46,194 nt of DNA from Candidatus Peribacter sp. (GCA_030647195.1 JAUSKD010000015.1:1-46194); one strand, 5' to 3'. Counted from the stretch's first letter, positions 7,150-15,315 are shown. Notes: generated by a model not told the origin, from the sequence alone. Numbers and translations: made by a program.

Positions 7150-8429
7150 GGGTGGCGTTTGCTGTGTGTTGTGCGCTGTTTGTGTTTGGGTTCCACGCGT
7201 GATTTCAGGTCACACAGTGCGTGGCTGTAGCGGCGATAGGCTTCATACGGGGAGTCGTAGGGACTGAAGTACTTGTGCACGTCGCCGTCGTTCCAGTACT
7301 TGGTGCACATGTAGTAGAAGTGATCGGATGTCTGCAATTTGCGCCACGTGCGGATGAGATCGGCGTTGCCGGTCGCTTTGACCAGCGGCCCCAGATCATG
7401 AATGGCCCTGAGTGCGGACATCTGGATCTGATTACCCTGCCACGCCGAGAGATCGCGCTCGGTATCCGCCCACGAGATGACAGTATGTGCGTCGTACACG
7501 GGGGCCTCTGTGTGTTCCCACGCATCAATCACCTGGGATGGCGTCGCGCACGTGATGCCGCGTTCCTGCCAGATACGGGGCAGTGTCCGGAGGAATTCGA
7601 AGATGCCCGTGTCCTCCCACTGGTGCTCGCCGAATGTTTCGTAATCCATGAACAGGTTCACGCTGTGTCCGCCGCCCCCGAGCAGCCAGTCGGTGAACGT
7701 TTCCGCCCGGAGCGGGAAGCCCACCCAGCTTTTGTCCGAGAAGCGGAAGGCCACGTCATCGGAGAGGCGATAGTTCTTGAGGAGCACGGCGATGTCGTCT
7801 GAGCGCTTGGAAAATGGTCGGTGACGGGCGATGAGCATTTCCTTTGCATGTGGCAATCTGAACTGCGGAGGTGTGTACGGCAGATTCGCGCTTCTGCCCT
7901 GCAGCAGATGATCGGTCCCTTCGGCCAGAATTCCTTTGAATCCCATCAGCCGCACTGTCTGGGCCAGCTCGTTCGAGTAGATCAGCTCCGTGTTCCGGAA
8001 GACCGTCGGGGTCATGCCGAACAGATCCTCGATCTTGCGGATGTGCAGCGTGGTCTGCTCGCAGAATTCTTGCGTATCCTGAATGGACGAGAGCGAGTGG
8101 TAGTACGTCTCGGCGAGGAATTCCACCCGGCCCGTCTGAGCCAGGCGCTGGAAGCTCTCCAGCACGTCCTTTCCGTATTCCTCGCACTGATCCAGAAAGA
8201 CACCCGAGAGCGAGTAGGCGACGGAAAAATCCGGGTATTGTTCCAGAAGAGACAGCATCAGTCTGTTTGCAGGCAGGTAGCACTTCTCGGCGACCTTGCG
8301 GAAGACCGCATGGTTCTTGTCGTGGTCAAAGTAGTTCATCGTTTTTCCCTTGCCGATTTCCGTGATGCGCAGATCGCGCAGCCTGTACGGCTGGTGAACC
8401 TGGAAGTAGAGGCAGATGCGGGGGGGCAT
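7134..8429 (-). CDS. Glycoside hydrolase family 57 (alpha-amylase/glucanotransferase type)
   Basis: 431 residues from the preferred ATG at 8429 (MPPRICLYFQVHQPYRLRD). The GH57 motifs are present in order: HQPYR near residue 11; LAETYYHS near 110; FRNTELIYSN with the presumed nucleophile Glu near 150; and NLFMDYETFGEHQWED with the acid/base Asp near 225. The frame continues upstream to 8768, but that part overlaps the glycosyltransferase and looks like a shadow. Family members are alpha-amylases, branching enzymes or 4-alpha-glucanotransferases; which one is not decidable here. A C-rich (on the mRNA) spacer of 41 nt separates it from the GT gene. The C-terminus is supplied by an AGCT repeat. 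Confidence 0.9.
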   Translation of the reverse strand: MPPRICLYFQVHQPYRLRDLRITEIGKGKTMNYFDHDKNHAVFRKVAEKCYLPANRLMLSLLEQYPDFSVAYSLSGVFLDQCEEYGKDVLESFQRLAQTGRVEFLAETYYHSLSSIQDTQEFCEQTTLHIRKIEDLFGMTPTVFRNTELIYSNELAQTVRLMGFKGILAEGTDHLLQGRSANLPYTPPQFRLPHAKEMLIARHRPFSKRSDDIAVLLKNYRLSDDVAFRFSDKSWVGFPLRAETFTDWLLGGGGHSVNLFMDYETFGEHQWEDTGIFEFLRTLPRIWQERGITCATPSQVIDAWEHTEAPVYDAHTVISWADTERDLSAWQGNQIQMSALRAIHDLGPLVKATGNADLIRTWRKLQTSDHFYYMCTKYWNDGDVHKYFSPYDSPYEAYRRYSHALCDLKSRVEPKHKQRTTHSKRHPKAKS

Positions 8430-8432
8430 TTT

Positions 8433-8474
8433 GTTGAGGGTTAGGGGATAGGGGGTAGGGCGTAGGGGGGTTAG
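8433..8474. repeat. G-rich spacer (GGGTTAGGGGATAGGGGG type)
   Basis: Degenerate G-rich tract on the plus strand; as transcribed from the minus strand it is C-rich and nearly G-free, which could serve as a Rho loading site. Similar tracts are at 26443, 33650 and 35086. Confidence 0.45.
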
Positions 8475-9688
8475 GAACGAAGAAGATTGTTGTAAATCGA
8501 AACGACTTTTCCGGCCTGGTTCTCCCACGTGAGGCGCTGAAGCACGCGAGGAGCCTCGGCTGTCAGTTGAGAAGCAAGTGGTGTCTCGCGGAGAATCGTG
8601 AGCACGCAGTCCGCCATCTTTTCGGTATCCCAGAAGTCCACTTTGAAGGCGTGTCCGATCACTTCGCTCGCTCCGGATTGCTTGCTCAGGATGACCGGTG
8701 CGCCCTGTGCGATTGCCTCCAGCGCCACGAGTCCGAACGGTTCCGAGAGCGAGGGCATCACGAAACAACTTGCCTGCGCGTAGAGTTTGCGCGCCTCGTC
8801 ACTCGTCACCTTCCCGGCGAAGACGGTGCAATCCTGCAGGCCGAGTCTGGCTGCCTGGTTCACGAGGGAGGGGAGCATGTGGCCGTCCCCCGCGACAACG
8901 AACTGCACGTTCGGATCGTGCTTGTGCACCATCGATGCCATTTCCAGAAAGTGCAGAGGACCTTTTTGGATGGCGAGACGGCCGAGGAAGAGCACCATCG
9001 GATGCTTCTTTCTTGCGAGCGTTGTTTCCGGTTGTCGCATCGGTTCCCCCTGCTGAGGCTCGCCGCTGCCGTTGTGCACGACAGAGATCTTGTCTGCAGA
9101 AATGCCGTAGTGCTGCACCAGGATGTTCTTCGTGTAGTTGCTCACGGCGATGATGTGGTCCGCCTGTTCGAAGCCCCATCGCTCGCGTCCGTAAATCCAC
9201 TCGTTGGGGTGGAAGTGTGTGCGGTCCAGCTCCGTGGCGTGGATGTGCGCAACAAGCGGCTTGTCATGGTGTCGTGCAGAACGCAGCCCCGCCTCGTAGG
9301 TCATCCAGTCATGCGCGTGGACGATGTCAGGCTGAAGGTGTTTCGTCACCTCAACGCTCGTTTCGGTGAAGACGTGCACGGCATGGCCGAGGTCTGCGCC
9401 GTAGATTTGCGCCGTTTCGTGCGGGACAGACTGGATGCGTTGGGCGTAGAGATCTGCGGAGTCGTAGGGCAGCAGCAGACTGGCAACACGGATCTTCTGA
9501 ATGTGGTGCTCCTGCGGACAGAGAATGTCGATCTCATCGGGCGATCCGTCAGCGGCGAATGGCAGCACCAGTGTGATCTTTACATTCTGGTTGATGAGTC
9601 CCCGCACGAGTCCCTGACAGGCCACGCCGAGTCCCCCCAGGTGACGCGGGGGGTACTCCCAGCCGAACATGAGTGTATGGAGCGACAT
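8471..9688 (-). CDS. Glycogen synthase-like glycosyltransferase (GT4/GT5)
   Basis: 405 residues, GT-B fold. N-terminal domain opens MSLHTLMFGWEYPPRHLGGLG, the G-G-L-G acceptor/ADP-glucose loop typical of glycogen/starch synthase-like enzymes, followed by DIVHAHDWMTYEAGL. C-terminal nucleotide-sugar domain: VLFLGRLAIQKGP, FVVAGDGHML, and the E-x7-E motif in SLSEPFGLVALEAIAQGAPV. It probably elongates alpha-1,4-glucan. It is first of the set GT, GH57, GH15, a combination used for glycogen turnover in many archaea and some bacteria. It has an extended -10 (TGGTATAAT, 9730-9738) with a 35-nt leader. Confidence 0.88.
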   Translation of the reverse strand: MSLHTLMFGWEYPPRHLGGLGVACQGLVRGLINQNVKITLVLPFAADGSPDEIDILCPQEHHIQKIRVASLLLPYDSADLYAQRIQSVPHETAQIYGADLGHAVHVFTETSVEVTKHLQPDIVHAHDWMTYEAGLRSARHHDKPLVAHIHATELDRTHFHPNEWIYGRERWGFEQADHIIAVSNYTKNILVQHYGISADKISVVHNGSGEPQQGEPMRQPETTLARKKHPMVLFLGRLAIQKGPLHFLEMASMVHKHDPNVQFVVAGDGHMLPSLVNQAARLGLQDCTVFAGKVTSDEARKLYAQASCFVMPSLSEPFGLVALEAIAQGAPVILSKQSGASEVIGHAFKVDFWDTEKMADCVLTILRETPLASQLTAEAPRVLQRLTWENQAGKVVSIYNNLLRS

Positions 9689-9729
9689 GGATGTTTGTTT
9701 CTTCGCGCACGTACGCGAATATTCTCATG

Positions 9730-9738
9730 ATTATACCA
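9730..9738 (-). promoter_or_regulatory. Extended -10 (TGGTATAAT) of the glucan operon
   Basis: Minus-strand TGG-TATAAT; predicted transcript start about 9723, giving a leader of about 35 nt before the glycosyltransferase ATG at 9688. Confidence 0.6.
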
Positions 9739-9800
9739 CAATTGCCCCTGAGCCTGAAGGCTATGAGCGTTGCGTGGACTTAAAATGATGGTGTGGATTT

Positions 9801-10733
9801 CTAGGCTTTGGAAAGCTCTAAAACGTGGCCCTTGATGACCTTCAGAACGCTATCTAAATCCTCGTTGACAAGGATATGGTCGAACAGGTGAGCAGCGCGC
9901 GTGAAGTAGTCCAAATCCGCCTGTGCGTTCAAGAGCCGTTCCTCGATCTGGGCATCCGTCTCACGACCGCGTGCGCGCATTCTATGCAGAAGATGGCTGA
10001 GCATGGCGCGCTTGCTCGCCCCCGGGGGCAGCAGCCCGAATGAGAGGATGGAGCGTCGTCCGAAGTGCCCCGCGAGTCCCTGTAGAAGCTGCATTTCCGT
10101 CACCACGACCGGGAGCTTGCCCTGTTCCCAGATCGCCTCGATATCGTTCTTGCGATAGCCGTAGGAGCGTTGTTCCGATTCGGAGGGCAGATGGGTCCAG
10201 GCGACGAGCGCTCCGCTCTTCTCCAATCGCTCGAATTCCCTGGTGGAGACGTAGTCGTACTCCTGATCGTCGCCTTCTTTCGGAGTACGGCTTGTGACGA
10301 TGGGTACCTTGGTCGTGAAGTCGCTGAGCATCTTCGTTAAGAGCAGCGAGACCGTGGTCTTGCCCACGCCCGACGGACCCGTGAGTGCGAGGATGTAGCC
10401 GGGAAATTCTTTCGTTTCGGATGCGGTTTCTGCCATGCGCTCCGTGAGTTCGTAGACGACTTCGTAGAGACGAAGCCCCTCCGCATTCACACGGCTCAGA
10501 TGCATCCGGGGGATCACCACCTGCCCGATCTTCGGTTCGGCGGAGCCTGACAGCGCGCCGAGCACGCGGTGGCCATCGGTGAGTTCGATCAGGCCGATCT
10601 GGCGCGGGCGATCCGGAAACCCCTTGGGAGGATGGGTGACGGTTGTGAACGAGAGCAGCGTGCCCGGCAACAGGCGCGCTTTTTGACGCGTCAGGGAGCG
10701 TGCGGCGACGGCGGGGGAGTCAGGCGTGCGCAT
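9801..10733 (-). CDS. DUF35 OB-fold domain fused to guanylate-kinase-like P-loop kinase
   Basis: 310 residues from ATG 10733 (MRTPDSPAVAAR), overlapping the thiolase 3' end by 14 nt. Residues ~22-95 match the OB-fold of DUF35 proteins: PGTLLSFTTVTHPPKGF, IGLIELTDGHRVLGAL, EPKIGQVVIP. The Cys-rich zinc ribbon that normally precedes it is missing. Residues ~112-310 are guanylate-kinase-like: P-loop GPSGVGKTT at ~119-127, TSRTPKEGDD, SYGYRKNDIE, and the C-terminal DHILVNEDLD. Several GMP-binding positions are altered relative to E. coli Gmk (FLE to LVA, YGT to YGY, DI to TE), so the substrate is open. In archaea a DUF35 protein holds thiolase and HMG-CoA synthase in one complex; here those two genes lie directly upstream. 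The frame is open upstream to 10838, but that part overlaps thiolase codons. Confidence 0.85.
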   Translation of the reverse strand: MRTPDSPAVAARSLTRQKARLLPGTLLSFTTVTHPPKGFPDRPRQIGLIELTDGHRVLGALSGSAEPKIGQVVIPRMHLSRVNAEGLRLYEVVYELTERMAETASETKEFPGYILALTGPSGVGKTTVSLLLTKMLSDFTTKVPIVTSRTPKEGDDQEYDYVSTREFERLEKSGALVAWTHLPSESEQRSYGYRKNDIEAIWEQGKLPVVVTEMQLLQGLAGHFGRRSILSFGLLPPGASKRAMLSHLLHRMRARGRETDAQIEERLLNAQADLDYFTRAAHLFDHILVNEDLDSVLKVIKGHVLELSKA

Positions 10734-11877
10734 GAGGAGAGTGCTGAAGAATGTGTACGCAGCAGGTGGCGCCGACGCCGCCGAAATTGTGGGCGAGGCC
10801 GTAGCGTTTTCCAGAGGCCTGCAGTTGCTTACTGACATCGATGATTTGTTTGATGCCCGTCGCCGCGACCGGATGTCCGCAGGCCTTCAATCCTCCGCTG
10901 GCGTTCACCGTCATGGGTGTGTTCTGCTCGTACCACCGGATTCCTTCACCGCTCTCCGCGAATCCCATGTCTTCCAGCGCGATGAGAGCGGCGACGGAGA
11001 AGCAGTCGTGCAGTTCCACGTGTGCGATGTCGCTCGTCGCACAATCCGCCTCGTCCAGTGCACGTTGCATGGAATCTTTGGTCGCGGAGAACGAGGTGAG
11101 GACCGGCCGATCGGCGATGCTTAAGGCATCGGTGCTCGTTTGGGAGGCGGCAATGCGCATAGGGGAGTGGTGTTTGGTGGAGAGGATGCAGGCGGCAGCT
11201 CCGTCACTGATAGGAGAGCAGTCCAGAAGCCGCAGGGGATCCGCCACGAGCGCACTCGCGCCGATCTGCTCCGGGGTCATCTCCTGCCTGAACTGCGCGA
11301 AAGGATTCTTGAGGGCGTTTAAGTGATGTCGGGCACTCACGAGATTGAGTTGGCTGCGCGAAAGTCCGAATTCATGCATATAGCGGCGCGCTACAAGCCC
11401 AAAAAGTCCGGGGAACGTCAGGCCGCAGGGGGCGTCTTTTTCGCTGTCTGCTGCGCCCATGAGTGCGGTGGTGATCTCATCGCCCGAAGCGTCGGTCATC
11501 TTCTCGGCACCGACGACCAAAACGGTCTCGGCGCGTCCGCTCTCGAGCAAGGCACAGGCGGTGTGCACCGCGATCGATCCCGAGGCGCAAGCCGCCTCCA
11601 CACGCAGGGCGGGAGGATGATGCGGGAGCAGGGAGGAGGCGACGGCACCCAGATGTGCCTGTCCGTTCACGGATTCGGCCAGCATGTTGGCCACGATGAT
11701 GAAGTCGATATCCAGCGCCGAGCAGGGGGCAGACAGAATTGCACTGTCCACTGCCTCTTCGATGAGGGTGAAGAGACTCTTGCCCCACCACTCCCCGAAT
11801 TTGGTCTGGCCGATTCCAATAAGCGAGATGTCCTTTTGCATGGAATGTCTGGAGGATTCTACACGGTCTTCCGCCAT
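10720..11877 (-). CDS. Archaeal-type thiolase (acetyl-CoA acetyltransferase)
   Basis: 385 residues from ATG 11877, which shares its A with the TGA of HMG-CoA synthase (translational coupling). A second candidate start is ATG 11841 (MQKDISLIGIGQTKFGE), which matches the usual family N-terminus better. Nucleophile Cys at about residue 97 in EAACASGS; C-terminal ACGHPVAATG and NFGGVG supply the remaining active-site and oxyanion residues. The sequence is of the archaeal/SCP2-like branch that condenses two acetyl-CoA to acetoacetyl-CoA as part of a thiolase/HMG-CoA synthase/DUF35 complex. Gene order synthase, thiolase, DUF35 supports that reading. Confidence 0.9.
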   Translation of the reverse strand: MAEDRVESSRHSMQKDISLIGIGQTKFGEWWGKSLFTLIEEAVDSAILSAPCSALDIDFIIVANMLAESVNGQAHLGAVASSLLPHHPPALRVEAACASGSIAVHTACALLESGRAETVLVVGAEKMTDASGDEITTALMGAADSEKDAPCGLTFPGLFGLVARRYMHEFGLSRSQLNLVSARHHLNALKNPFAQFRQEMTPEQIGASALVADPLRLLDCSPISDGAAACILSTKHHSPMRIAASQTSTDALSIADRPVLTSFSATKDSMQRALDEADCATSDIAHVELHDCFSVAALIALEDMGFAESGEGIRWYEQNTPMTVNASGGLKACGHPVAATGIKQIIDVSKQLQASGKRYGLAHNFGGVGATCCVHILQHSPHAHA

Positions 11878-12917
11878 CACGAAACCGGTGTTTTCTCGGA
11901 ATTTCTGCGGTATTCCCCGTAGGAAATGTAGTGAAGTTGTCGCTCGTCTACGGGCAGAACGGGGGCATCCCGGAGCATGGTCAGCAGGAAGGCATCGGCC
12001 CCCGCACCCGAGCCGTACGAGACGAGCAGAATTTTCTGGTGCTTTTTGGCTTGCTGCAGCACGTGTACGAGTCCGAGCAGGGAGCAGGCGCTGTAGGTAT
12101 TGCCGATCACGGGCACGATGAACCCGGCCTGCATCTGCTCTTTGCTGATCTTGAATTCCTTTGCGATCTTTCCCGGAAACTTGGCATTGGGCATGTGCAG
12201 GACGACATGATCGATGTCGCTCAATTTCGTCTTCGTCACGTCGAGGATGCCGGTGAGTGCCTGACGGACGTGCAGGAAGTATCCCGGTTCCCCCGTGAAA
12301 CGTCCCGCGTGGGCGGGATAGGGCGCCTCTGCGGTGCGCCAGAAATCAGGTGTGTCTGTCGTGAACGAGATCGTGTGTTCGATGCGACAGAAGGCATGCT
12401 CGGAACTCTCGGATCCCACAATGATTGCCGCCGCCCCAGCAGCAGCCGTGTATTCCAGTGCGTCCCCGGGCTTCGCCTGAGCCTTATCGGTGCCGATGGC
12501 CATTCCATAGGTGATCTGTCCGCTCCGGACGAACGCATCCACGATTTGCAGCCCGGCGGTCCCCGCCTTGCAGGCGAACTCCAGATCCGCGCAGAACGAG
12601 AAGGGGTGCAGGTCGAGGGCGGCTGCCAGCATGCCGCTCGTGGGTTTGACCGCGTAGGGGTGACTTTCAGAACCGGCGAAGATGGCCGAGATCTCGGAAG
12701 AGCGGATGCCTGCGGTTGCGATGGCCTGTGTTCCGGCCTCGAACGCGAGTGTGAAGCTGTCTTCGTCGGCACCCGCGACTGCTTTTTCTGTTACGCCCAG
12801 CCCATTGATGATTTCCTTCGGGTCACGTCCCCAGTGTTTCGCGATCTCCTCGACCGTGATGCGGTTATTTGGGATGTACATGCCGAAGCCGACGATGGCG
12901 GAATGGGGAGAGGGCAT
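11877..12917 (-). CDS. Hydroxymethylglutaryl-CoA synthase, archaeal type
   Basis: 346 residues, the length of archaeal HMG-CoA synthases (the eukaryotic and Gram-positive types are longer). Opens MPSPHSAIVGFGMYIPNNRI. The catalytic Glu is in AGSESHPYAVKPTSG (about 84), the nucleophile Cys in DLEFACKAGTAG (about 116), and the His in HVVLHMPNAKFP. It condenses acetyl-CoA with acetoacetyl-CoA to HMG-CoA. Stop and thiolase start overlap as TGATG. A TATACT box (12929-12934) lies 11 nt before the ATG. Confidence 0.93.
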   Translation of the reverse strand: MPSPHSAIVGFGMYIPNNRITVEEIAKHWGRDPKEIINGLGVTEKAVAGADEDSFTLAFEAGTQAIATAGIRSSEISAIFAGSESHPYAVKPTSGMLAAALDLHPFSFCADLEFACKAGTAGLQIVDAFVRSGQITYGMAIGTDKAQAKPGDALEYTAAAGAAAIIVGSESSEHAFCRIEHTISFTTDTPDFWRTAEAPYPAHAGRFTGEPGYFLHVRQALTGILDVTKTKLSDIDHVVLHMPNAKFPGKIAKEFKISKEQMQAGFIVPVIGNTYSACSLLGLVHVLQQAKKHQKILLVSYGSGAGADAFLLTMLRDAPVLPVDERQLHYISYGEYRRNSEKTPVS

Positions 12918-12928
12918 TGGATGGGTTG

Positions 12929-12934
12929 AGTATA
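12929..12934 (-). promoter_or_regulatory. -10 box (TATACT) before HMG-CoA synthase
   Basis: Minus-strand TATACT, 11 nt before the ATG at 12917, so a leader of only about 4-5 nt. It suggests the synthase-thiolase-DUF35 trio can be transcribed apart from HMG-CoA reductase. Confidence 0.45.
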
Positions 12935-12955
12935 CCTTTGTTGGTTCATGTGTTG

Positions 12956-13045
12956 GGAAGGGATAAGGGGAAAGTATTATGGGGTAAGGGTTATGCTGAC
13001 AGACCCTTTACCCTCCCATACCCCTTCATACTTATCCCTTTCCCC
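12956..13045. repeat. G-rich inverted-repeat spacer 3' of HMG-CoA reductase
   Basis: GGGAAGGGATAAGGGGAAAG on the left pairs imperfectly with CTTATCCCTTTCCCC on the right, with GGGGTAAGGG facing CCCTTTACCCTCCC inside. A long imperfect hairpin between two minus-strand genes, suited to terminating the reductase transcript. Confidence 0.5.
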
Positions 13046-13049
13046 ATAT

Positions 13050-14210
13050 TTACCGGGCGAGTTTTTTGTGCGAAGAAGCCAGCGTCTGTGTTGCCTGCGC
13101 CGCAAGCAGGCTCAATTCACCTGCAAGGACGGCCGCGCCGATTGTTTCCGCGAGTTGCTGTGGAACCCGGAGGCTCGTTTTTGCCCTCAGCATAAGCGAA
13201 AGGCACTGATTTTGGGCAGGCAGGGCCGTTCCGCCGCCCCGTACACCGACGAGGATGGCGGGCAGGCGCGTTTGCATGACAATGCCGTCCTTCGCAGACG
13301 AAACATTGGTATCCGCCAGCGATCCTTCCACCACGTGAGCGGCGTCCTGACCCGTTGCCAGATAGAGGGCTGCGATCACATTGGCGGCATGTAAATTACT
13401 GCCGATGGCTCCCGCGATTTCCGATCCCACGCGGAGTTTGGCATCGGCCACGGCGAGCAGGTGTTCGGGGGTTGTCTTCAGTATTTCTTTGATAACGGAG
13501 GAGGGGATCACAGCACTCGCGGTCACCTCGAACCCGCGGCCGCGGTCGTGCGTGCGCTTACTCGGCTTCTTGTCGCTGTCGACGTTCGCTGCGATGGTGA
13601 TGAGATCGGCATCAAGCTCTTGAGCAAGGAAATCCCCGATGGCCTGCGCGGCAATCGTCGTCATGTTCATGCCCATGGCCTCCGATGTGTCACAGAAAAT
13701 CGTGAGGAACGTGTAGCCATCAGATTCATCCACGTCGTAGCGGAGAATTTTGAGATGTCCGCTCGTCTCCTCGCCGATTTTCTTCCACTCAGCCTCCGTT
13801 GCCTTGATCGTGGTGGTGTACGATTGTCCTTTCCCTGTTTTCGGCTTCAGAACGATCGATCGGGACATGCCATGGTAGACGGATTCAACCGCAACACCCC
13901 CGATTGTCGAAAGAACTTTGCATCCGCGACTGACGCTTGCGACCAGAGCAGCTTCGGTCGTGGCGAGCGGAAGAAATACATCTGCTTTTTCGCCGGAGCT
14001 GAAGGTGATCGCGAGCGGCCCGGCAATTCCAACCGGAAGCGGCACGGAGCCGATCATTTGCTCGCAGTTCTTCTCGTCGGCCTGACCGATGTGTTTGTCG
14101 TCCGTGTGTAAGATCGAAAGATCCACGCCCAATTCCGCTTCAACGCGCGCTCTTCGCTCATCGCAGCGCTGTTCCGCATTGAGGCCGGAAGGGAGATTTC
14201 GGAGATCCAT
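13050..14210 (-). CDS. Hydroxymethylglutaryl-CoA reductase, class I
   Basis: 386 residues from the preferred start at 14210 (MDLRNLPSGLNAEQR). Soluble catalytic domain only, with no N-terminal membrane segments. Class I motifs: CEQMIGSVPLPVGIAGP, LATTEAALVASVSRG (catalytic Glu), SEAMGMNM (NADP(H)-site), DSDKKPSKR (catalytic Lys), and GVRGGGTALPAQ in place of the common GTVGGGT. It reduces HMG-CoA to mevalonate with two NADPH. Upstream ATGs at 14240 and 14219 are in frame, but the TACAAT box (14218-14223) ends 7 nt before 14210, favouring a leaderless start there. Confidence 0.95.
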   Translation of the reverse strand: MDLRNLPSGLNAEQRCDERRARVEAELGVDLSILHTDDKHIGQADEKNCEQMIGSVPLPVGIAGPLAITFSSGEKADVFLPLATTEAALVASVSRGCKVLSTIGGVAVESVYHGMSRSIVLKPKTGKGQSYTTTIKATEAEWKKIGEETSGHLKILRYDVDESDGYTFLTIFCDTSEAMGMNMTTIAAQAIGDFLAQELDADLITIAANVDSDKKPSKRTHDRGRGFEVTASAVIPSSVIKEILKTTPEHLLAVADAKLRVGSEIAGAIGSNLHAANVIAALYLATGQDAAHVVEGSLADTNVSSAKDGIVMQTRLPAILVGVRGGGTALPAQNQCLSLMLRAKTSLRVPQQLAETIGAAVLAGELSLLAAQATQTLASSHKKLAR

Positions 14211-14217
14211 CGGATTC

Positions 14218-14223
14218 ATTGTA
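14218..14223 (-). promoter_or_regulatory. -10 box (TACAAT) of HMG-CoA reductase
   Basis: TACAAT on the minus strand followed by 7 nt and ATG (14210). The same TACAAT-7-ATG arrangement precedes the GT4 gene at 43173. A palindrome immediately upstream could terminate the decarboxylase transcript. Confidence 0.5.
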
Positions 14224-14255
14224 CCGTAGCCGGGGTTCATGAACCCCGGCTGCCG
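14224..14255. repeat. 32-bp palindromic element, copy 1
   Basis: Left half CCGTAGCCGGGGTTCA, right half TGAACCCCGGCTGCCG; the inner 24 bp are a perfect palindrome. Same frame and ends as the palindrome at 27486-27517 (left half CCGTAGCTGGGATTCG). It lies in the 47-nt gap between the decarboxylase and HMG-CoA reductase. Confidence 0.7.
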
Positions 14256-14257
14256 AT

Positions 14258-15268
14258 TTATTCAACCAAACATGCCCCCGGGCCCACTTTCGTTTCGAAG
14301 ATTGTGCATCCCTTCTGTGCGTGGGCGAAGGAGAGAACGGCTGATCTGCCCTCTTCTGGACACACAAGGTGGACTGTTGGTCCCGCATCCATGGTGAAGA
14401 GCACGGGCAGATGCGCCTTTGTGCGCAATGCTTTGATGGCATCGACGATCCGATGCGTTTCTGCGTTGAGGTAGTGCAGAGGAGGAGTGGAGGTCTCCAT
14501 CACATGATGCATATCGAGGCAGTCCTCCTCCGTCACGCGCTGAAGGGCTTCGAAATCTTTTTTTCGGATCGCCTCGATGCACTCCCGCTGGCGACGTGAG
14601 CGGATGGATTTCACGCGTTCGGCATAGAAAGGGCTGGTGGAAGCCAATGCATGGCCCTCCGTGGAACCCACCTTCTTTTCGTCCATTGCGGGGATCACAA
14701 CGATGTCATGGAGGAGCCAGTGATGTTCGTCGGCGATCTGCTCGCTCCAGGAGCCCCCGATTTCCATACCGCCTCCTTCCTCGAGTGTCGAAAAGCCGCC
14801 GAAGATGCTGCGTGCGGCGGAGCCCGATCCGAGGCGCGCAAGGATACTCACCTGTTTGTCTGTGAGCTCCTTTTTCTCACGGATGAATCCGGCGATCGCT
14901 TTTGCGAGGCAGCTGAAGACGGCAGCAGAGGAGGCAAGACCCACTGCAGGTGGAATGTGGGAACGCACGGTGATCAGGAGGTTCTCGGACAGTGCATTTG
15001 CCGCTCCCAGCGTGTCCAGATACCGCTGCATCAGTGCGAGGACTTTCCGAAAGCGCTCGATGTCTTTTTCTTTCAGTGTTTTCTCAGATCCGTCTGCGAG
15101 AAAGGAACGAACCGCAAACGCATCCGCTTCTTCCACGGTGATTTCGACCGTCGGCCGGTCCAGTGTCATCGAGAGCGAGGGGGCCATGGGCAGCCGCAGA
15201 TCCTCGGAGCGATTACCCCAGTACTTGATGAAGGCGATATTGGGCGTGGAACGGGCGGTCGAAGGCAT
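14258..15268 (-). CDS. Mevalonate diphosphate (or phosphate) decarboxylase
   Basis: 336 residues, GHMP superfamily. N-terminal STPNIAFIKYWGNRSEDLRL corresponds to the APxNIAxxKYWGKR motif; the P-loop-like PPAVGLASSAAV is near residue 115 and SGSAARSIFGGF near 155; TMDAGPTVHLV near the C-terminus holds the D-A-G-P motif. It produces IPP from mevalonate diphosphate by ATP-dependent decarboxylation. The N in KYWGNR, instead of K, is shared as I recall with Chloroflexi enzymes that use mevalonate monophosphate, so substrate should be tested. The start at 15268 lies 6 nt after a TACCCT box; an in-frame GTG at 15283 is the alternative. Confidence 0.88.
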   Translation of the reverse strand: MPSTARSTPNIAFIKYWGNRSEDLRLPMAPSLSMTLDRPTVEITVEEADAFAVRSFLADGSEKTLKEKDIERFRKVLALMQRYLDTLGAANALSENLLITVRSHIPPAVGLASSAAVFSCLAKAIAGFIREKKELTDKQVSILARLGSGSAARSIFGGFSTLEEGGGMEIGGSWSEQIADEHHWLLHDIVVIPAMDEKKVGSTEGHALASTSPFYAERVKSIRSRRQRECIEAIRKKDFEALQRVTEEDCLDMHHVMETSTPPLHYLNAETHRIVDAIKALRTKAHLPVLFTMDAGPTVHLVCPEEGRSAVLSFAHAQKGCTIFETKVGPGACLVE

Positions 15269-15274
15269 GGGAAG

Positions 15275-15280
15275 AGGGTA
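15275..15280 (-). promoter_or_regulatory. -10-like box (TACCCT) of the decarboxylase
   Basis: Minus-strand TACCCT, 6 nt before ATG 15268; same hexamer as the ruvB promoter. Divergent from the HAD gene promoter. Confidence 0.4.
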
Positions 15281-15287
15281 CACGTTA

Positions 15288-15315
15288 TTGACGAAATCAC
15301 CAATTAGTCTATTCT
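15288..15315 (+). promoter_or_regulatory. Promoter of the HAD gene, TTGACG-16-TATTCT
   Basis: -35 TTGACG (15288-15293), 16-bp spacer, -10 TATTCT (15310-15315). Predicted start about 15322, only 4 nt before the ATG. Confidence 0.55.

Noticed and set aside
8430-8768. N-terminal extension of the GH57 frame
   Set aside because: It overlaps the glycosyltransferase gene, lacks any domain match and is replaced by a good family start at 8429.
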